Shown one piece after another: positions 1-8,263 of a stretch of DNA of 17,948 nt. A program made the translations under genes and the position numbers. Position 1 is the first letter of the stretch. Every line of letters begins with the position of its first letter. The stretch is from Acidobacteriota bacterium (lineage in GTDB: Bacteria > Acidobacteriota > Terriglobia > Terriglobales > Acidobacteriaceae): assembly GCA_021805955.1 (NCBI GenBank), contig JAJZDO010000414.1, positions 1-17,948 of the forward strand, given 5' to 3'. The notes beneath the pieces are model-generated. The model was not told the DNA's origin. It searched no databases and saw nothing but the letters and a program-made list of their open reading frames with translations.

Positions 1-1
1 T

Positions 2-688
2 CGCGACAATGCGGTGGAAGTTCCAACCGCGATCCCGGTGCTGGAGCGTTTCGGCATCGATTTTTGCTGCGGAGGGAAACATACGCTGGCGGAAGCCTGC
101 ACGCGGCGGCAGGTCGACGTCGATCCCGTGCTGAAAGAGCTGGAATTGCAACAACAGAAAACAAACACGCCGGAAGTTCAATGGCAGAATGTGCCGTTGA
201 AAGATCTGGCCGACTACATCGTCGGCAGGCATCATGCGTTTACGCGCGAGCAGATCCATCTGATCGGCGGTCTGATGGCGAAGGTGGAGGCGCGCCACGG
301 GGACAGTCATGCAGAAGTCGCGCAGATCGCCAAGGTTTTCGCCGTGGTCAGCGCCGAACTGGCTCACCACTTTATTTGTGAGGAAACCATCCTGTTTCCT
401 TATATCGGGAAGCTGGAAGGCGACCAGAGAGCGGCCTTGCCGCCCATGTTTGGCAGCGTGGAGCAGCCGATTACGCGCATGATGGCGGACCACGACCAGG
501 CCGGCGAGGAGCTGCGCGAACTGCGTAGTCTGACCGGCGATTACACGCCGCCGGCTGCGGCCTGCCCCACGTGGCGCGCCCTCTATCGCGCATTGGAAGA
601 TCTGGAGCAGGACCTGCATCAGCACATTCACCTGGAGAACAATATCCTTTTCCCGCGCGCTTTGGCGCAAGCGAAGGGAACGGCGTGA
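2..688 (+). CDS. ric: Iron-sulfur cluster repair di-iron protein (RIC/ScdA/YtfE), 5' end cut by window
   Basis: Cytoplasmic di-iron protein of the family that restores Fe-S clusters damaged by NO or peroxide. The visible frame is open to the window edge. The first in-frame start is a GTG at 14, but the residues before it (RDNAV) continue the ScdA_N domain smoothly, so the true start most likely lies upstream. Numbered from that GTG, FGIDFCCGG (about 13-21) is the ScdA_N di-cysteine motif (C18, C19). A hemerythrin-like four-helix domain follows. Its probable metal ligands are H74, H119 with E123 (HxxxE), H160, and H204 with E208 (HxxxE), the usual arrangement in YtfE. The stop TGA overlaps the next gene's GTG (GTGA). 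Position ahead of an NnrS-like gene and an NO reductase supports a role in nitrosative stress. The promoter is outside the window. Confidence 0.93.
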   Translation, partial: RDNAVEVPTAIPVLERFGIDFCCGGKHTLAEACTRRQVDVDPVLKELELQQQKTNTPEVQWQNVPLKDLADYIVGRHHAFTREQIHLIGGLMAKVEARHGDSHAEVAQIAKVFAVVSAELAHHFICEETILFPYIGKLEGDQRAALPPMFGSVEQPITRMMADHDQAGEELRELRSLTGDYTPPAAACPTWRALYRALEDLEQDLHQHIHLENNILFPRALAQAKGTA

Positions 689-2022
689 GTTCGCGGCTTC
701 CTTCGCCAGAGCAAGCAGCGAATACGGTGCGGGTCTCGATGGAGCGGCACAGCCAGCGGCTGGTGACCGCCTTCATCGTCAGCGGCATGTTGTTCATGCT
801 GCTGCCGGGGACATTTCTGGGAGTGTGGAACCTGATTGGCATCTCCCAGCAGCGCACCCTCAGCAGCCTGTCCGCAGCATGGTTGCAGGCGCACGGTCAG
901 GCGCAAATCTTTGGATGGATTGGTTCATTCATTCTGGGGATTGGATTTTATTCGCTGACAAAGATGCAAAGCACGCTGGAATTTCCGGTGCGCGCGGCAT
1001 GGACTTCGTGGATCTTGTGGACAGTGGGGATTGCAATGCGCTGGATCGGCGGCGTTACGGGCTGGCAATGGAGAATTCTATTGCCGCTCGCCGGCGCGCT
1101 GCAACTGATTGCCTGCCTGCTCTTCTACCGCGCGGTGCGGCGGCATCGGCCGGCAAACCCTGCGCACTCAATGGAACCCTGGATGAGGATTGTGATCGCA
1201 TCCACCATTGCGTTTCTGGTCGCGGTGACGGTGAATTTTTTCGCCATGACGCATCTGGCCCTCTATGGAACATCACCCGCGCTACCGCATGTTTTCGATC
1301 TGCAACTGGTCGTATTGGCGGTCTGGGGCGTGCTGGTGCCGACGATCTGGGGCTTCAACGCGCGCTGGCTGCCGGTGTTTGCCGGATTTCAGAAGCCGGA
1401 TGGCATTCGCCTGATGGTCGCGTATGGGCTGAGTGTGACGGGTGTGGTTGCAGTGTTTCTGCAATGGCTGCCGATCGCCGCCGCCGTCTTTTTACTTGCC
1501 GCTTTATTGTCGATTCACGCGCTGCATGTGTGGCAGCCGGCCGTCCAGCCGGCCAAGCTGTTGCATGTTGCCAGGACGTTTCCACTGTTCATCCGCGTTG
1601 CGTATGTCTGGCTGGTGGTGTCGTGTTTGCTGGATGCGCTCGCGGTGCGCTATGACCATGCCGGCGGCATCTGGGGTGCCAGCCGCCATGCGCTCACAGT
1701 GGGCTTCATCGCGGGCATGGTCTTCGTCATTGGCCAGAGAGTTCTGCCTGCCTTCTGCGGTATGCGAATTCTTTGGAGTACGCGGCTGATGTTCTGGTCG
1801 CTGCTGCTGTTGCATATCGGCTGCTTGCTACGTGTGACGCTGGAACCGCTGGCCTATGAGAGCTATTGGAATTTCGCATGGAAGCTGCTGCCATTTTCCG
1901 CGTTCGTGGAGTTGACCGCGGTTGCCCTGTTCGCTGTCAACATCGCGGCAACGCTGCTTCACCCACCCGCCCATCTTCGCCCTGAAATTCATTCTCCACT
2001 GCCTACACGAGGTGCTGCTTGA
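685..2022 (+). CDS. NnrS-like polytopic membrane protein
   Basis: Hydrophobic protein of about 445 aa with roughly 11-12 predicted membrane segments. It resembles the NnrS family, heme- and copper-containing membrane proteins linked to NO tolerance and denitrification. Visible family-like motifs are AHGQAQIFGW near residue 69 (H70), NARWLPVFAG near 225 and SRHALTVGF with QRVLPAFCG near 333-359 (H335). I chose GTG at 685 because it overlaps the stop of the RIC gene (GTGA) and has a purine-rich AGGGA upstream. An ATG at 739 is the alternative. A longer open frame back to 571 would overlap RIC by over 100 bp and is unlikely. The stop overlaps the TTG start of the NO reductase. NnrS membership comes from motif pattern and context; the biochemical role of such proteins is poorly defined. 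Confidence 0.72.
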   Translation: MSSRLPSPEQAANTVRVSMERHSQRLVTAFIVSGMLFMLLPGTFLGVWNLIGISQQRTLSSLSAAWLQAHGQAQIFGWIGSFILGIGFYSLTKMQSTLEFPVRAAWTSWILWTVGIAMRWIGGVTGWQWRILLPLAGALQLIACLLFYRAVRRHRPANPAHSMEPWMRIVIASTIAFLVAVTVNFFAMTHLALYGTSPALPHVFDLQLVVLAVWGVLVPTIWGFNARWLPVFAGFQKPDGIRLMVAYGLSVTGVVAVFLQWLPIAAAVFLLAALLSIHALHVWQPAVQPAKLLHVARTFPLFIRVAYVWLVVSCLLDALAVRYDHAGGIWGASRHALTVGFIAGMVFVIGQRVLPAFCGMRILWSTRLMFWSLLLLHIGCLLRVTLEPLAYESYWNFAWKLLPFSAFVELTAVALFAVNIAATLLHPPAHLRPEIHSPLPTRGAA

Positions 2023-4310
2023 ACTCCTATAAACGCCTTTGGATTGCGTTATCCGTTGTTGTCATCGGCTCTTTCATCATCCTCGGCGCCGTGGGGCGCC
2101 ACATTATCAGCCATGCGCCGCCGATTCCCAATCAGGTGGTCACCACCGACGGAAAGGTGTTGTTTACCGGGACCGAGATCACCGATGGACAGGGAGTCTG
2201 GCAGTCGATCGGCGGTCAGGAGATTGGCACCGTCTGGGGTCATGGCGCGTATGTCGCGCCAGACTGGACTGCCGACTGGCTGCATCGCGAATCCATGTTC
2301 ACGCTGAATACATGGGCGCGCCAGCAGGGAGCGACTTCCTACGTGGCCCTCTCCGATGAGCAAAAGGCTGCGCTCGATGCGCGGCTGCGCGATTCGTTAC
2401 GACACAATACCTACGACCCCGCAACTCGTGACATTACAATCCTGCCGGTACGCGCGGCCGCGTTCGATTCGCTGGAAAAGTATTACGCGAACATTTTTGG
2501 AAACGGTCGCGACAACTACGCCATTCCGCGCGACACGCTAAGCGATCCCGTGAAGCAGCGGGAGATGGCGGCATTTTTCTGGTGGACTTCCTGGGCAGCC
2601 ACCGCAGACCGGCCCGGCGAAAATGTGACGTATACCAACAACTGGCCCCATGAGCCATTGGTGGGCAATCAGCCAACGCCGGGGGCCATCGTGTGGAGCA
2701 TCCTGAGCTTCGTGTTTCTGCTGGCCGCTGTGGGTGCGATGGTCTGGTATTTTGCGGCCCGCGAAGTGGACCCGATCCGTGAGCTGCCGCCGAGGCACGA
2801 TCCACTGCTCGGGCTGCATCCAACGCCGTCGCAACGAGCCACCATGAAGTATTTTTTTGTGGCGGCGACCATGGCGCTGGTGCAGATCGCCTGTGGCATA
2901 ATCACGGCGCACTATGGCGTCGAGGGGTCGCATTTCTACGGCATTCCGCTGGCCAAGTGGTTTCCTTACGCGGTGTCGCGCACCTGGCATCTGCAACTGG
3001 GTATCTTCTGGATTGCAACCTCCTGGCTGGCTACGGGATTGTACGTCGCCCCCGCAGTCAGCGGACATGAGCCGAAAGGGCAGCGACTCGGCGTCAATCT
3101 GCTGTTTGGCGCGCTGGTGCTGGTTGTCGCCGGTTCTCTGGCAGGGGAATGGATGGGGATTGAACAGAAGCTGGGCAATTTGTGGTTCTGGTTCGGCAGC
3201 CAGGGGTATGAGTATGTCGATCTCGGCAGATTCTGGCAGATTTTGCTCTTTGTTGGCCTGGTCTTCTGGCTGTGGCTGATGTGGCGAGCGCTGCGGCCAG
3301 CACTTGCGGTTCCGTCGGAAGGCCGACACCTGCTGGTGCTGTTTCTCATCAGCAGTATCGCCATTCCGCTTTTCTATGGCGCGGGACTGATGTACGGACA
3401 ACGCAGCAACCTGGTCACTGCGGAGTATTGGCGCTGGTGGGTGGTGCATCTGTGGGTGGAAGGGTTTTTTGAGGTCTTCGCCACGGTAGTGATCGCTTTC
3501 CTGTTCACCCGGCTGAATCTTCTGCGCGTGCAAACAGCGACGCGAGCGGTATTGTTCTCCACCATCATATTTTTGTCCGGTGGCATTGTTGGCACCTTTC
3601 ATCATTTGTATTTCAGCGGGACGGGGGCGGCAGTCATCGCGCTCGGCTCCGTGTTCAGCGCCTTGGAAGTGGTGCCGCTGGTGCTGATTGGCTTTGAGGC
3701 ATGGGACAACATACGCCTGGGACAGCAACGCTCGAATGCGGTGTGGATCGCCGCCTACAAATGGCCCATATGGTTCTTCGTTGCCGTTGCCTTCTGGAAT
3801 TTTGTTGGAGCCGGGTTGTTTGGATTTCTGATCAACCCGCCGGTCGCGCTTTACTATATGCAAGGCCTCAACACGACTGCGGTGCATGGCCACACCGCAT
3901 TGTTTGGCGTGTACGGCATGCTTGGCCTGGGGCTGATGTTGTTTTGCTTGCGCGCGCTGCGGCCGGGCAGGGCGTGGAAGGACCGTCCCCTGGCGATCTC
4001 TTTCTGGTCGATCAATATCGGTCTTTCGCTCATGGTGCTGCTGAGTCTGCTGCCCATTGGCATTCTGCAGGCGTGGGCCTCGGTGCAGCATGGAACCTGG
4101 TATGCGCGATCGTCTCAGTTTCTGCAGACCGGCCTGATGAACGATCTGCGCTGGATGCGGATCCCGGGCGACACGCTGTTTGCTTTCGGGATGGTCGTCT
4201 TTTGCTGGTTCCTGCTGGGTCTGGTGACAGGCCATTCCTTTGCGGATAAAGGATTTGTAGACGAAGGAAGTTGGGAGGTCACAGACGAGCATGCTACCGC
4301 AGATAAGTAG
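2019..4310 (+). CDS. norZ: Quinol-dependent nitric oxide reductase (qNOR)
   Basis: Single-subunit membrane enzyme that reduces 2 NO to N2O with electrons from quinol. The 763 aa length is typical of qNOR, in which a NorC-like extracytoplasmic domain is fused to the NorB-like core. Residues 1-30 form an N-terminal membrane anchor. Residues 40-215 are the NorC-like domain (GGQEIGTVWGHGAYVAPDW, 65-83), which lacks any CxxCH heme-c motif, as expected for qNOR. The catalytic core has RTWHLQLG (H324, heme b), HLWVEGFFE (H477, E481, E485), TFHHLYFSG (H528, H529, FeB ligands with H477) and HGHTALFGVYG (H623, H625, heme b3/b). The start is a TTG overlapping the upstream TGA, preceded by GAGGTG. This is the third gene of a coupled NO-defence operon; a membrane protein coupled to RIC suggests detoxification at least as much as respiration. 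Confidence 0.96.
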   Translation: MNSYKRLWIALSVVVIGSFIILGAVGRHIISHAPPIPNQVVTTDGKVLFTGTEITDGQGVWQSIGGQEIGTVWGHGAYVAPDWTADWLHRESMFTLNTWARQQGATSYVALSDEQKAALDARLRDSLRHNTYDPATRDITILPVRAAAFDSLEKYYANIFGNGRDNYAIPRDTLSDPVKQREMAAFFWWTSWAATADRPGENVTYTNNWPHEPLVGNQPTPGAIVWSILSFVFLLAAVGAMVWYFAAREVDPIRELPPRHDPLLGLHPTPSQRATMKYFFVAATMALVQIACGIITAHYGVEGSHFYGIPLAKWFPYAVSRTWHLQLGIFWIATSWLATGLYVAPAVSGHEPKGQRLGVNLLFGALVLVVAGSLAGEWMGIEQKLGNLWFWFGSQGYEYVDLGRFWQILLFVGLVFWLWLMWRALRPALAVPSEGRHLLVLFLISSIAIPLFYGAGLMYGQRSNLVTAEYWRWWVVHLWVEGFFEVFATVVIAFLFTRLNLLRVQTATRAVLFSTIIFLSGGIVGTFHHLYFSGTGAAVIALGSVFSALEVVPLVLIGFEAWDNIRLGQQRSNAVWIAAYKWPIWFFVAVAFWNFVGAGLFGFLINPPVALYYMQGLNTTAVHGHTALFGVYGMLGLGLMLFCLRALRPGRAWKDRPLAISFWSINIGLSLMVLLSLLPIGILQAWASVQHGTWYARSSQFLQTGLMNDLRWMRIPGDTLFAFGMVVFCWFLLGLVTGHSFADKGFVDEGSWEVTDEHATADK

Positions 4311-4381
4311 GACAGGCCATTCTTAAAGAGGGCAAAAGACGGTATGCTTTCGGTATCTGGGATTTTAGAAAGGAATGACCC

Positions 4382-5353
4382 ATGAATATTGCCGCAAGCG
4401 TAACAGACCTGATTGGACGGACTCCTCTGGTAGAGTTGCATCGCGTGACGAAGGGTTGCCAGGCGAGAGTGGTGGCCAAGTTGGAAAGCCAAAACCCGCT
4501 GAGCAGCGTGAAAGACCGCATTGGCATGGCCATGATTGAGGCGGCGGAACGCGAAGGCAAGATCACGCCGGGCAAGACGGTGCTGATTGAGCCGACCAGC
4601 GGCAACACCGGCATTGCGCTGGCTTTTGTAGCGGCGGTCAAGGGATACAGCATTATTTTGACGATGCCGGAAACGATGAGCCTGGAACGCAGAATTCTTC
4701 TGCTGGCGCTGGGAGCGAAAATTGTGCTGACGCCTGGCCCCAACGGCGTGAAGGGATCGATAGCAAAAGCGGAAGAGTTGCTGCGTGAGACGCCCAACAG
4801 TTACATGCTGCAGCAGTTCAACAATCCCGCCAATCCGAAGATTCACTTCGACACGACCGGGCCGGAAATCTGGAACGATACCGACGGCAAAGCAGACATT
4901 CTGGTGTCGGGCATCGGCACCGGCGGCACGCTGACGGGAGTGAGCGAGTACATCAAGGCCAGAAAGCCCGGTTTTTGGTCGGTTGCGGTGGAACCCGCGG
5001 ACAGCGCCGTGCTCTCCGGCGGCAAACCGGGGCCGCATAAGATTCAGGGTCTTGGCGCCGGCTTCGTCCCCAAGATTCTGAGGACGGATCTCATCGACGA
5101 GATTATCCCCGTGACCAATGACGACGCCATCGCGATGGCGCGGCGGCTGCCGAAGGAAGAAGGCCTGCTGGTCGGCATCTCTGCTGGAGCCGCGGTCCAT
5201 GCCGCGCTGCAGTTGGCGCGCAACCCGAAGCACGCCGGCAAATTGATCGTCGTAATCATCCCCAGCGCGGGCGAGCGGTATCTTTCCACGGTCCTGTTCG
5301 ATGAGTTCCGCAAAGAGGCCATGGAGACGAAGACATCCGCCGTGACGGTATGA
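4382..5353 (+). CDS. cysK: Cysteine synthase (O-acetylserine sulfhydrylase)
   Basis: PLP enzyme forming cysteine from O-acetylserine and sulfide. The 323 aa length is normal. Motifs: [11 protein letters not shown] with the PLP lysine K44, PTSGNTG (71-77, substrate loop), GIGTGGT (177-183, PLP phosphate binding), KIQGLGAGF (220-228) and GISAGAA with S268, which contacts the PLP pyridine nitrogen. The ATG is preceded by AAAGGA at good spacing. The 71 bp gap from norZ holds a weak sigma70-like pair (TTCTTA 4320-4325, TATGCT 4343-4348, 17 bp spacer), so separate transcription is possible but not shown. Downstream is cysE, which makes its substrate. The stop codon runs into the inverted-repeat spacer described separately. 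CysK rather than CysM is favoured by the SGNTG and IQGLGAGF patterns, though I cannot exclude relaxed sulfur-donor use. Confidence 0.95.
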   Translation: MNIAASVTDLIGRTPLVELHRVTKGCQARVVAKLESQNPLSSVKDRIGMAMIEAAEREGKITPGKTVLIEPTSGNTGIALAFVAAVKGYSIILTMPETMSLERRILLLALGAKIVLTPGPNGVKGSIAKAEELLRETPNSYMLQQFNNPANPKIHFDTTGPEIWNDTDGKADILVSGIGTGGTLTGVSEYIKARKPGFWSVAVEPADSAVLSGGKPGPHKIQGLGAGFVPKILRTDLIDEIIPVTNDDAIAMARRLPKEEGLLVGISAGAAVHAALQLARNPKHAGKLIVVIIPSAGERYLSTVLFDEFRKEAMETKTSAVTV

Positions 5354-5465
5354 AGCGGTCTCATAAGCCTGAAGTAGATCGTTATCAAGAGTATGGGACC
5401 CGCCACGAAGCGGGTCTGTCGCGGCGGCGACCCGAAGCGGCAAAAGCGTATATGAGACCGCTTCT
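5352..5465 (+). repeat. Self-complementary spacer between cysK and cysE with competing hairpins
   Basis: A 14-bp perfect inverted repeat brackets the spacer: GAAGCGGTCTCATA (5352-5365) and TATGAGACCGCTTC (5451-5464), the second arm ending one base before the cysE ATG. Inside, GACCCGC (5397-5403) pairs with GCGGGTC (5410-5416) around a 6-nt loop. The same CGGGTC (5411-5416) can instead pair with GACCCG (5429-5434), and GTCGC (5418-5422) with GCGAC (5427-5431). GAAGCGG occurs three times (5352, 5407, 5434), each complementary to CCGCTTC (5458-5464) beside the cysE start. There is no strong Shine-Dalgarno outside the 3' arm. It could be a cis-regulatory leader, a REP/MITE-like element or an mRNA-processing hairpin. 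Pairing is seen directly; function is inferred. Confidence 0.75.
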
Positions 5466-6227
5466 ATGAACCTGGTTCGACTGATTCGCGAAGACATTCG
5501 ATGCGTGTTCGAGCGTGACCCTGCGGCCACGTCCAAGGCCATGGTGCTGCTTTGCTATCCGGGGCTGCACGCAGTGTGGGCCCATCGCATTCATCATTGG
5601 CTTTGGTCGCATGACCTGAAGCTGCTGTCGCGTGTGCTGTCGCAAATCACACGCTTCTGGACGGGGATTGAGATCCATCCAGAAGCGCAGATCGGCCGAC
5701 GATTGTTTATCGATCACGGAATCGGCGTGGTGATCGGCCAGACTGCTGTGATTGGCAACGATGTAACGCTGTACCAGGGTGTGACGCTGGGCGGTACCGG
5801 AAAGGGCAGCGGTAAACGGCATCCCACGCTGCGCGATGGTGTCTTCGTCGGCAATAACGCCAATATTCTGGGTAATATCACGATTGGGGAACATTCCCGG
5901 GTGGGCGCTGGCTCTGTGGTTCTTCGCGACGTGCCTCCCGATTCGACCGTTGTGGGTGTTCCAGCGCACATCGTGTATCAGGGCGGAAAGCGCGTGCTGA
6001 TCACCGATCCGCGCGAAATCAACGATCCGCTTTCCGATGTCATCGTCGCGCTATGCGACGAAGTGAAGCGCCTGAAAGCCCGCGTCGAACGCCTGGATGG
6101 CGAGTTGCAACAGTCGCGCCTGGCGGAACCCGAAAGCACGCTTGCGGTGGAAGAAGAAGAACGCGCGCGCTACCGCAGCCAACAATATCCGCGGTCGGAT
6201 TACGTCAGCATGGGCGAAGGCATCTGA
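5466..6227 (+). CDS. cysE: Serine O-acetyltransferase
   Basis: Transfers acetyl from acetyl-CoA to serine, giving the O-acetylserine used by CysK; it usually forms the cysteine synthase complex and is feedback-inhibited by cysteine. The 253 aa protein has a short N-terminal helical domain (about 1-60) and a hexapeptide-repeat left-handed beta helix from about 65 to 170. Visible motifs are [16 protein letters not shown] (H84, catalytic histidine region), [20 protein letters not shown] (90-109), [11 protein letters not shown] (H119) and [20 protein letters not shown]. The short N-terminus resembles the EpsC/SAT-like bacterial forms rather than the longer E. coli CysE. A charged C-terminal tail (about 190-240) is predicted to be coiled coil and extends past the usual end. 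The ATG lies 1 base after the 3' arm of the inverted repeat, so its initiation region may be structured. Confidence 0.94.
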   Translation: MNLVRLIREDIRCVFERDPAATSKAMVLLCYPGLHAVWAHRIHHWLWSHDLKLLSRVLSQITRFWTGIEIHPEAQIGRRLFIDHGIGVVIGQTAVIGNDVTLYQGVTLGGTGKGSGKRHPTLRDGVFVGNNANILGNITIGEHSRVGAGSVVLRDVPPDSTVVGVPAHIVYQGGKRVLITDPREINDPLSDVIVALCDEVKRLKARVERLDGELQQSRLAEPESTLAVEEEERARYRSQQYPRSDYVSMGEGI

Positions 6228-6244
6228 TCGGGGCGCGTCAGCCG

Positions 6245-7408
6245 TTACATCCCCGGATGCGAAAGCTGGTTTGCGTTCGGCACCAGTTCCATGTACAGCG
6301 AGCGCGACAGATTTGTCTTCCAATGGCCGGTTGCTTTCGCGTAGCCGACAAATCCAAAGAACATGCACGCCAGAACCAGCGTCACCGCCATGGGAGTGAT
6401 AACAAGGCTGCGCCAGCGGTCATTTGCCTCCGCCGCACGACGCGGTGGCAAAGAAAACTGCAACGCGTTCTGTGCCGGGCACGCGGCAATGCATTCCATG
6501 CAGGCCGCGCATTCGACAGAGCGAATCTGCACCAGCCGGTCGACATGCAGATTGGCTGGGCAGGCGCGCGCACACTTGCCGCAGTCGATACAAGCGGCCG
6601 CGTCGCGGCGAATTTTCGCCGGACTCAGCAGTGAGGCCAGCCCCATCAGCGCGCCGTACGGGCACAGATAGCGGCACCAGAAATTTCTTATCAATAGAGA
6701 GAGCGCGAACAACAGGGCGATCACGATGATCCCGGTTTCACCCAGATCGCGGAAGAAATTCAGCATTTTGACATCCGCAACCAGGCCGTAGGGCGAGTGC
6801 AGAAAGTCTGCCAGTGCCGCTGCGGACATGCTTCCAATCACATACGCAAAAAAGCCCAGCAGAACATATTTCAGGCAGCGTAGCGGTAGATCGAGCCATT
6901 TTGGAAGCTGGATGTTTCTGCCCAGAAGCTTTTGGCCGGTTTTCCACAGCAGTTCCGAGAGCGTACCGATGGGGCATAGCCAGGAGCAGAACGCCTTTTT
7001 CAGCAAAATGCTGGACAGCAGGAATGCGAGGAACAGGAACATCGCAGCCGGATGAATCTGTGGAATACTGCGAGTTTCAATCAGGAATTTCGTATTCATC
7101 ATTCCCGCAATGGGCAACCAGCCTTCCACCCCGGCAGGTCGGCTTACGTACGGTGATTTTCCTGCGGTTTCGTAGTATCGCGTCCACAGAATGAACTGAA
7201 TCCCGATCCAGAGGTTCAGCATCGCAAATATGGCCTGAACGCTGTGGCGAACCCACTGAGAACGGTCCTGAAACTGACGCCGAATCAGTTTCTTTCCAGA
7301 TCGGCGGGCAGGTTTGCCGAGGTTTCTGCTGCCGCCAATGGGAGATGCACCGGACAAATCGACAGATTTGGCATCCGCAAGAGGTTCGGTCTCAGATTGT
7401 GGGGACAT
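6245..7408 (-). CDS. Membrane-bound polyferredoxin (NosR/NapH/CcoG-like 4Fe-4S protein)
   Basis: Probable membrane electron-transfer protein, 387 aa. A basic N-terminal tail (about 20-55) precedes five to six membrane segments. Two CxxxCP motifs of NosR/NapH type are present: CSWLCP (C141, C145) and CRYLCP (C245, C249). Two complete 4Fe-4S ferredoxin motifs follow: CIDCGKCARACP (C273, 276, 279, 283) and CAACMECIAACP (C300, 303, 306, 310). A last membrane helix lies near 335-355, with a short tail ending SHPGM. It is convergent with cysE (17 bp between stops) and divergent from the Crp/Fnr gene, sharing its operator. NapH moves electrons from quinol, NosR supports N2O reductase and CcoG is a copper reductase; none of their partner genes is in view, so substrate and partner are unknown. 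The ATG has GGAAGG upstream on its strand. Confidence 0.85.
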   Translation of the reverse strand: MSPQSETEPLADAKSVDLSGASPIGGSRNLGKPARRSGKKLIRRQFQDRSQWVRHSVQAIFAMLNLWIGIQFILWTRYYETAGKSPYVSRPAGVEGWLPIAGMMNTKFLIETRSIPQIHPAAMFLFLAFLLSSILLKKAFCSWLCPIGTLSELLWKTGQKLLGRNIQLPKWLDLPLRCLKYVLLGFFAYVIGSMSAAALADFLHSPYGLVADVKMLNFFRDLGETGIIVIALLFALSLLIRNFWCRYLCPYGALMGLASLLSPAKIRRDAAACIDCGKCARACPANLHVDRLVQIRSVECAACMECIAACPAQNALQFSLPPRRAAEANDRWRSLVITPMAVTLVLACMFFGFVGYAKATGHWKTNLSRSLYMELVPNANQLSHPGM

Positions 7409-7453
7409 CCTTACCTTCCAGCTTGACTGTAACGAAGCCTCTAAAGTGAGAGC

Positions 7454-7469
7454 TGTGATCTACGTCACA
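7454..7469. promoter_or_regulatory. CRP-type operator TGTGA-N6-TCACA in the divergent promoter
   Basis: A perfect 5+5 palindrome, TGTGATCTACGTCACA, sits between the divergent polyferredoxin and regulator genes. Its centre is 7461.5. On the plus strand AATACT (7491-7496) is a possible -10 with a start near 7503, about 41.5 bp from the centre. On the minus strand TACAGT (7431-7426) could be a -10 with a start near 7419, about 42.5 bp away. Both fit class II activation by a CRP/FNR-family protein. The palindrome is seen directly; promoter elements and regulator identity are inferred. Confidence 0.72.
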
Positions 7470-7526
7470 AACGATTGCAGCCGGGGAAACAATACTGGAC
7501 TATGCTGAAAGTGGCAGGGTGCGACA

Positions 7527-8234
7527 ATGATAGACAACTGTGCCAACAAGATGGAAAACGAAGGCTGCTTCATGTGCAAGGAGAGGCATGCCGACTGGTT
7601 CTGCAATTTGTCTCCGCAGGCGCTGGTGGAATTCGAAACGCTCGGCATGCAGATGACGGTCCCTGCAGGAAGCACGCTTTTCTTCGAATCGCAAACGGCG
7701 CGCAGCGTGTACATCTTGTGCGGCGGTCATGTGAAGCTGACCACCTCTTCCAAAGATGGCAAGACTCTGTTGGTGCGAATCGCCAAACCAGGGGACGTGC
7801 TGGGCTTGAGCGCTGCCATCTCCGGGACTGTGTATGAGATCACCGCGCAGGCAATTGAGCCGGTACAGGTGAAGTCATTCCAGCGGCAGGATTTTCTCCA
7901 CTTCATCGAACACCACCTGGAAGGCAGCATGCACGCGACCAAGATGATCAACAAGGAATATCGCGATGCCTTGGGCGATGCCACGCGACTCGCGCTTTCC
8001 ATGTCGATTGCCGGGCGCGTCGCCAGGTTGCTGCTGGAGATGACATCTGGCGCGCGCGATGCGAAGCCCCGCTTTACCATGTCGCTGACCCACGAAGAAC
8101 TGGCCACCATGCTGGGCACGACGCGTGAATCGATCACACGCGTCTTGAGCGAATTAAAGCGTAAAGAGATTATTGCCATCAAAGGGGCTTCGCTGACTAT
8201 CCTTCGCAAGTCGGCGCTTGAACTTCTCATTTAG
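7527..8234 (+). CDS. Crp/Fnr-family transcriptional regulator with N-terminal cysteine cluster
   Basis: 235 aa, normal for the family. The N-terminus carries C5, C14, C17 and C26 (CxxC then x8 then C), followed by CNLSPQAL. The cyclic-nucleotide-binding-like beta roll spans about 30-140, with a further C65 in YILCGG. A dimerisation helix lies near 140-175 and a winged helix-turn-helix at about 186-230. The recognition helix TTRESITRVLSEL has R200, E201 and R205, the RExxxR spacing that reads GTGA half-sites in CRP; FNR has ExxSR. The cysteines suggest an Fe-S cluster sensing O2, NO or redox state, but their spacing differs from E. coli FNR. The start is ATG 7527 after AGGGTG; ATG 7551 is an alternative that would lose C5. 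It sits between its own operator and cydAB, so autoregulation and control of cydAB and the polyferredoxin are likely. Confidence 0.9.
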   Translation: MIDNCANKMENEGCFMCKERHADWFCNLSPQALVEFETLGMQMTVPAGSTLFFESQTARSVYILCGGHVKLTTSSKDGKTLLVRIAKPGDVLGLSAAISGTVYEITAQAIEPVQVKSFQRQDFLHFIEHHLEGSMHATKMINKEYRDALGDATRLALSMSIAGRVARLLLEMTSGARDAKPRFTMSLTHEELATMLGTTRESITRVLSELKRKEIIAIKGASLTILRKSALELLI

Positions 8235-8263
8235 ACCGTCGACCCTGGAAATGTTGCAGTATC

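Noticed and set aside
571..684. Longer N-terminus for the NnrS-like protein
   Set aside because: It would overlap the RIC coding region by over 100 bp, has no membrane or family features, and the GTGA overlap at 685 is a better start.
2538..4292. 584-codon minus-strand frame opposite norZ
   Set aside because: It is a composition artefact rich in Gln, His, Arg and Pro; the plus-strand qNOR explains the sequence with full catalytic motifs.
4320..4348. Possible sigma70 promoter before cysK (TTCTTA/TATGCT)
   Set aside because: The -35 matches consensus at only 3 of 6 positions, so it is mentioned under cysK but not called as a feature.
4115..5542. 475-codon minus-strand frame across cysK and both intergenic regions
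   Set aside because: It overlaps three genes on the other strand, has no recognisable domain and is His/Arg/Gln-rich as expected for a shadow frame.
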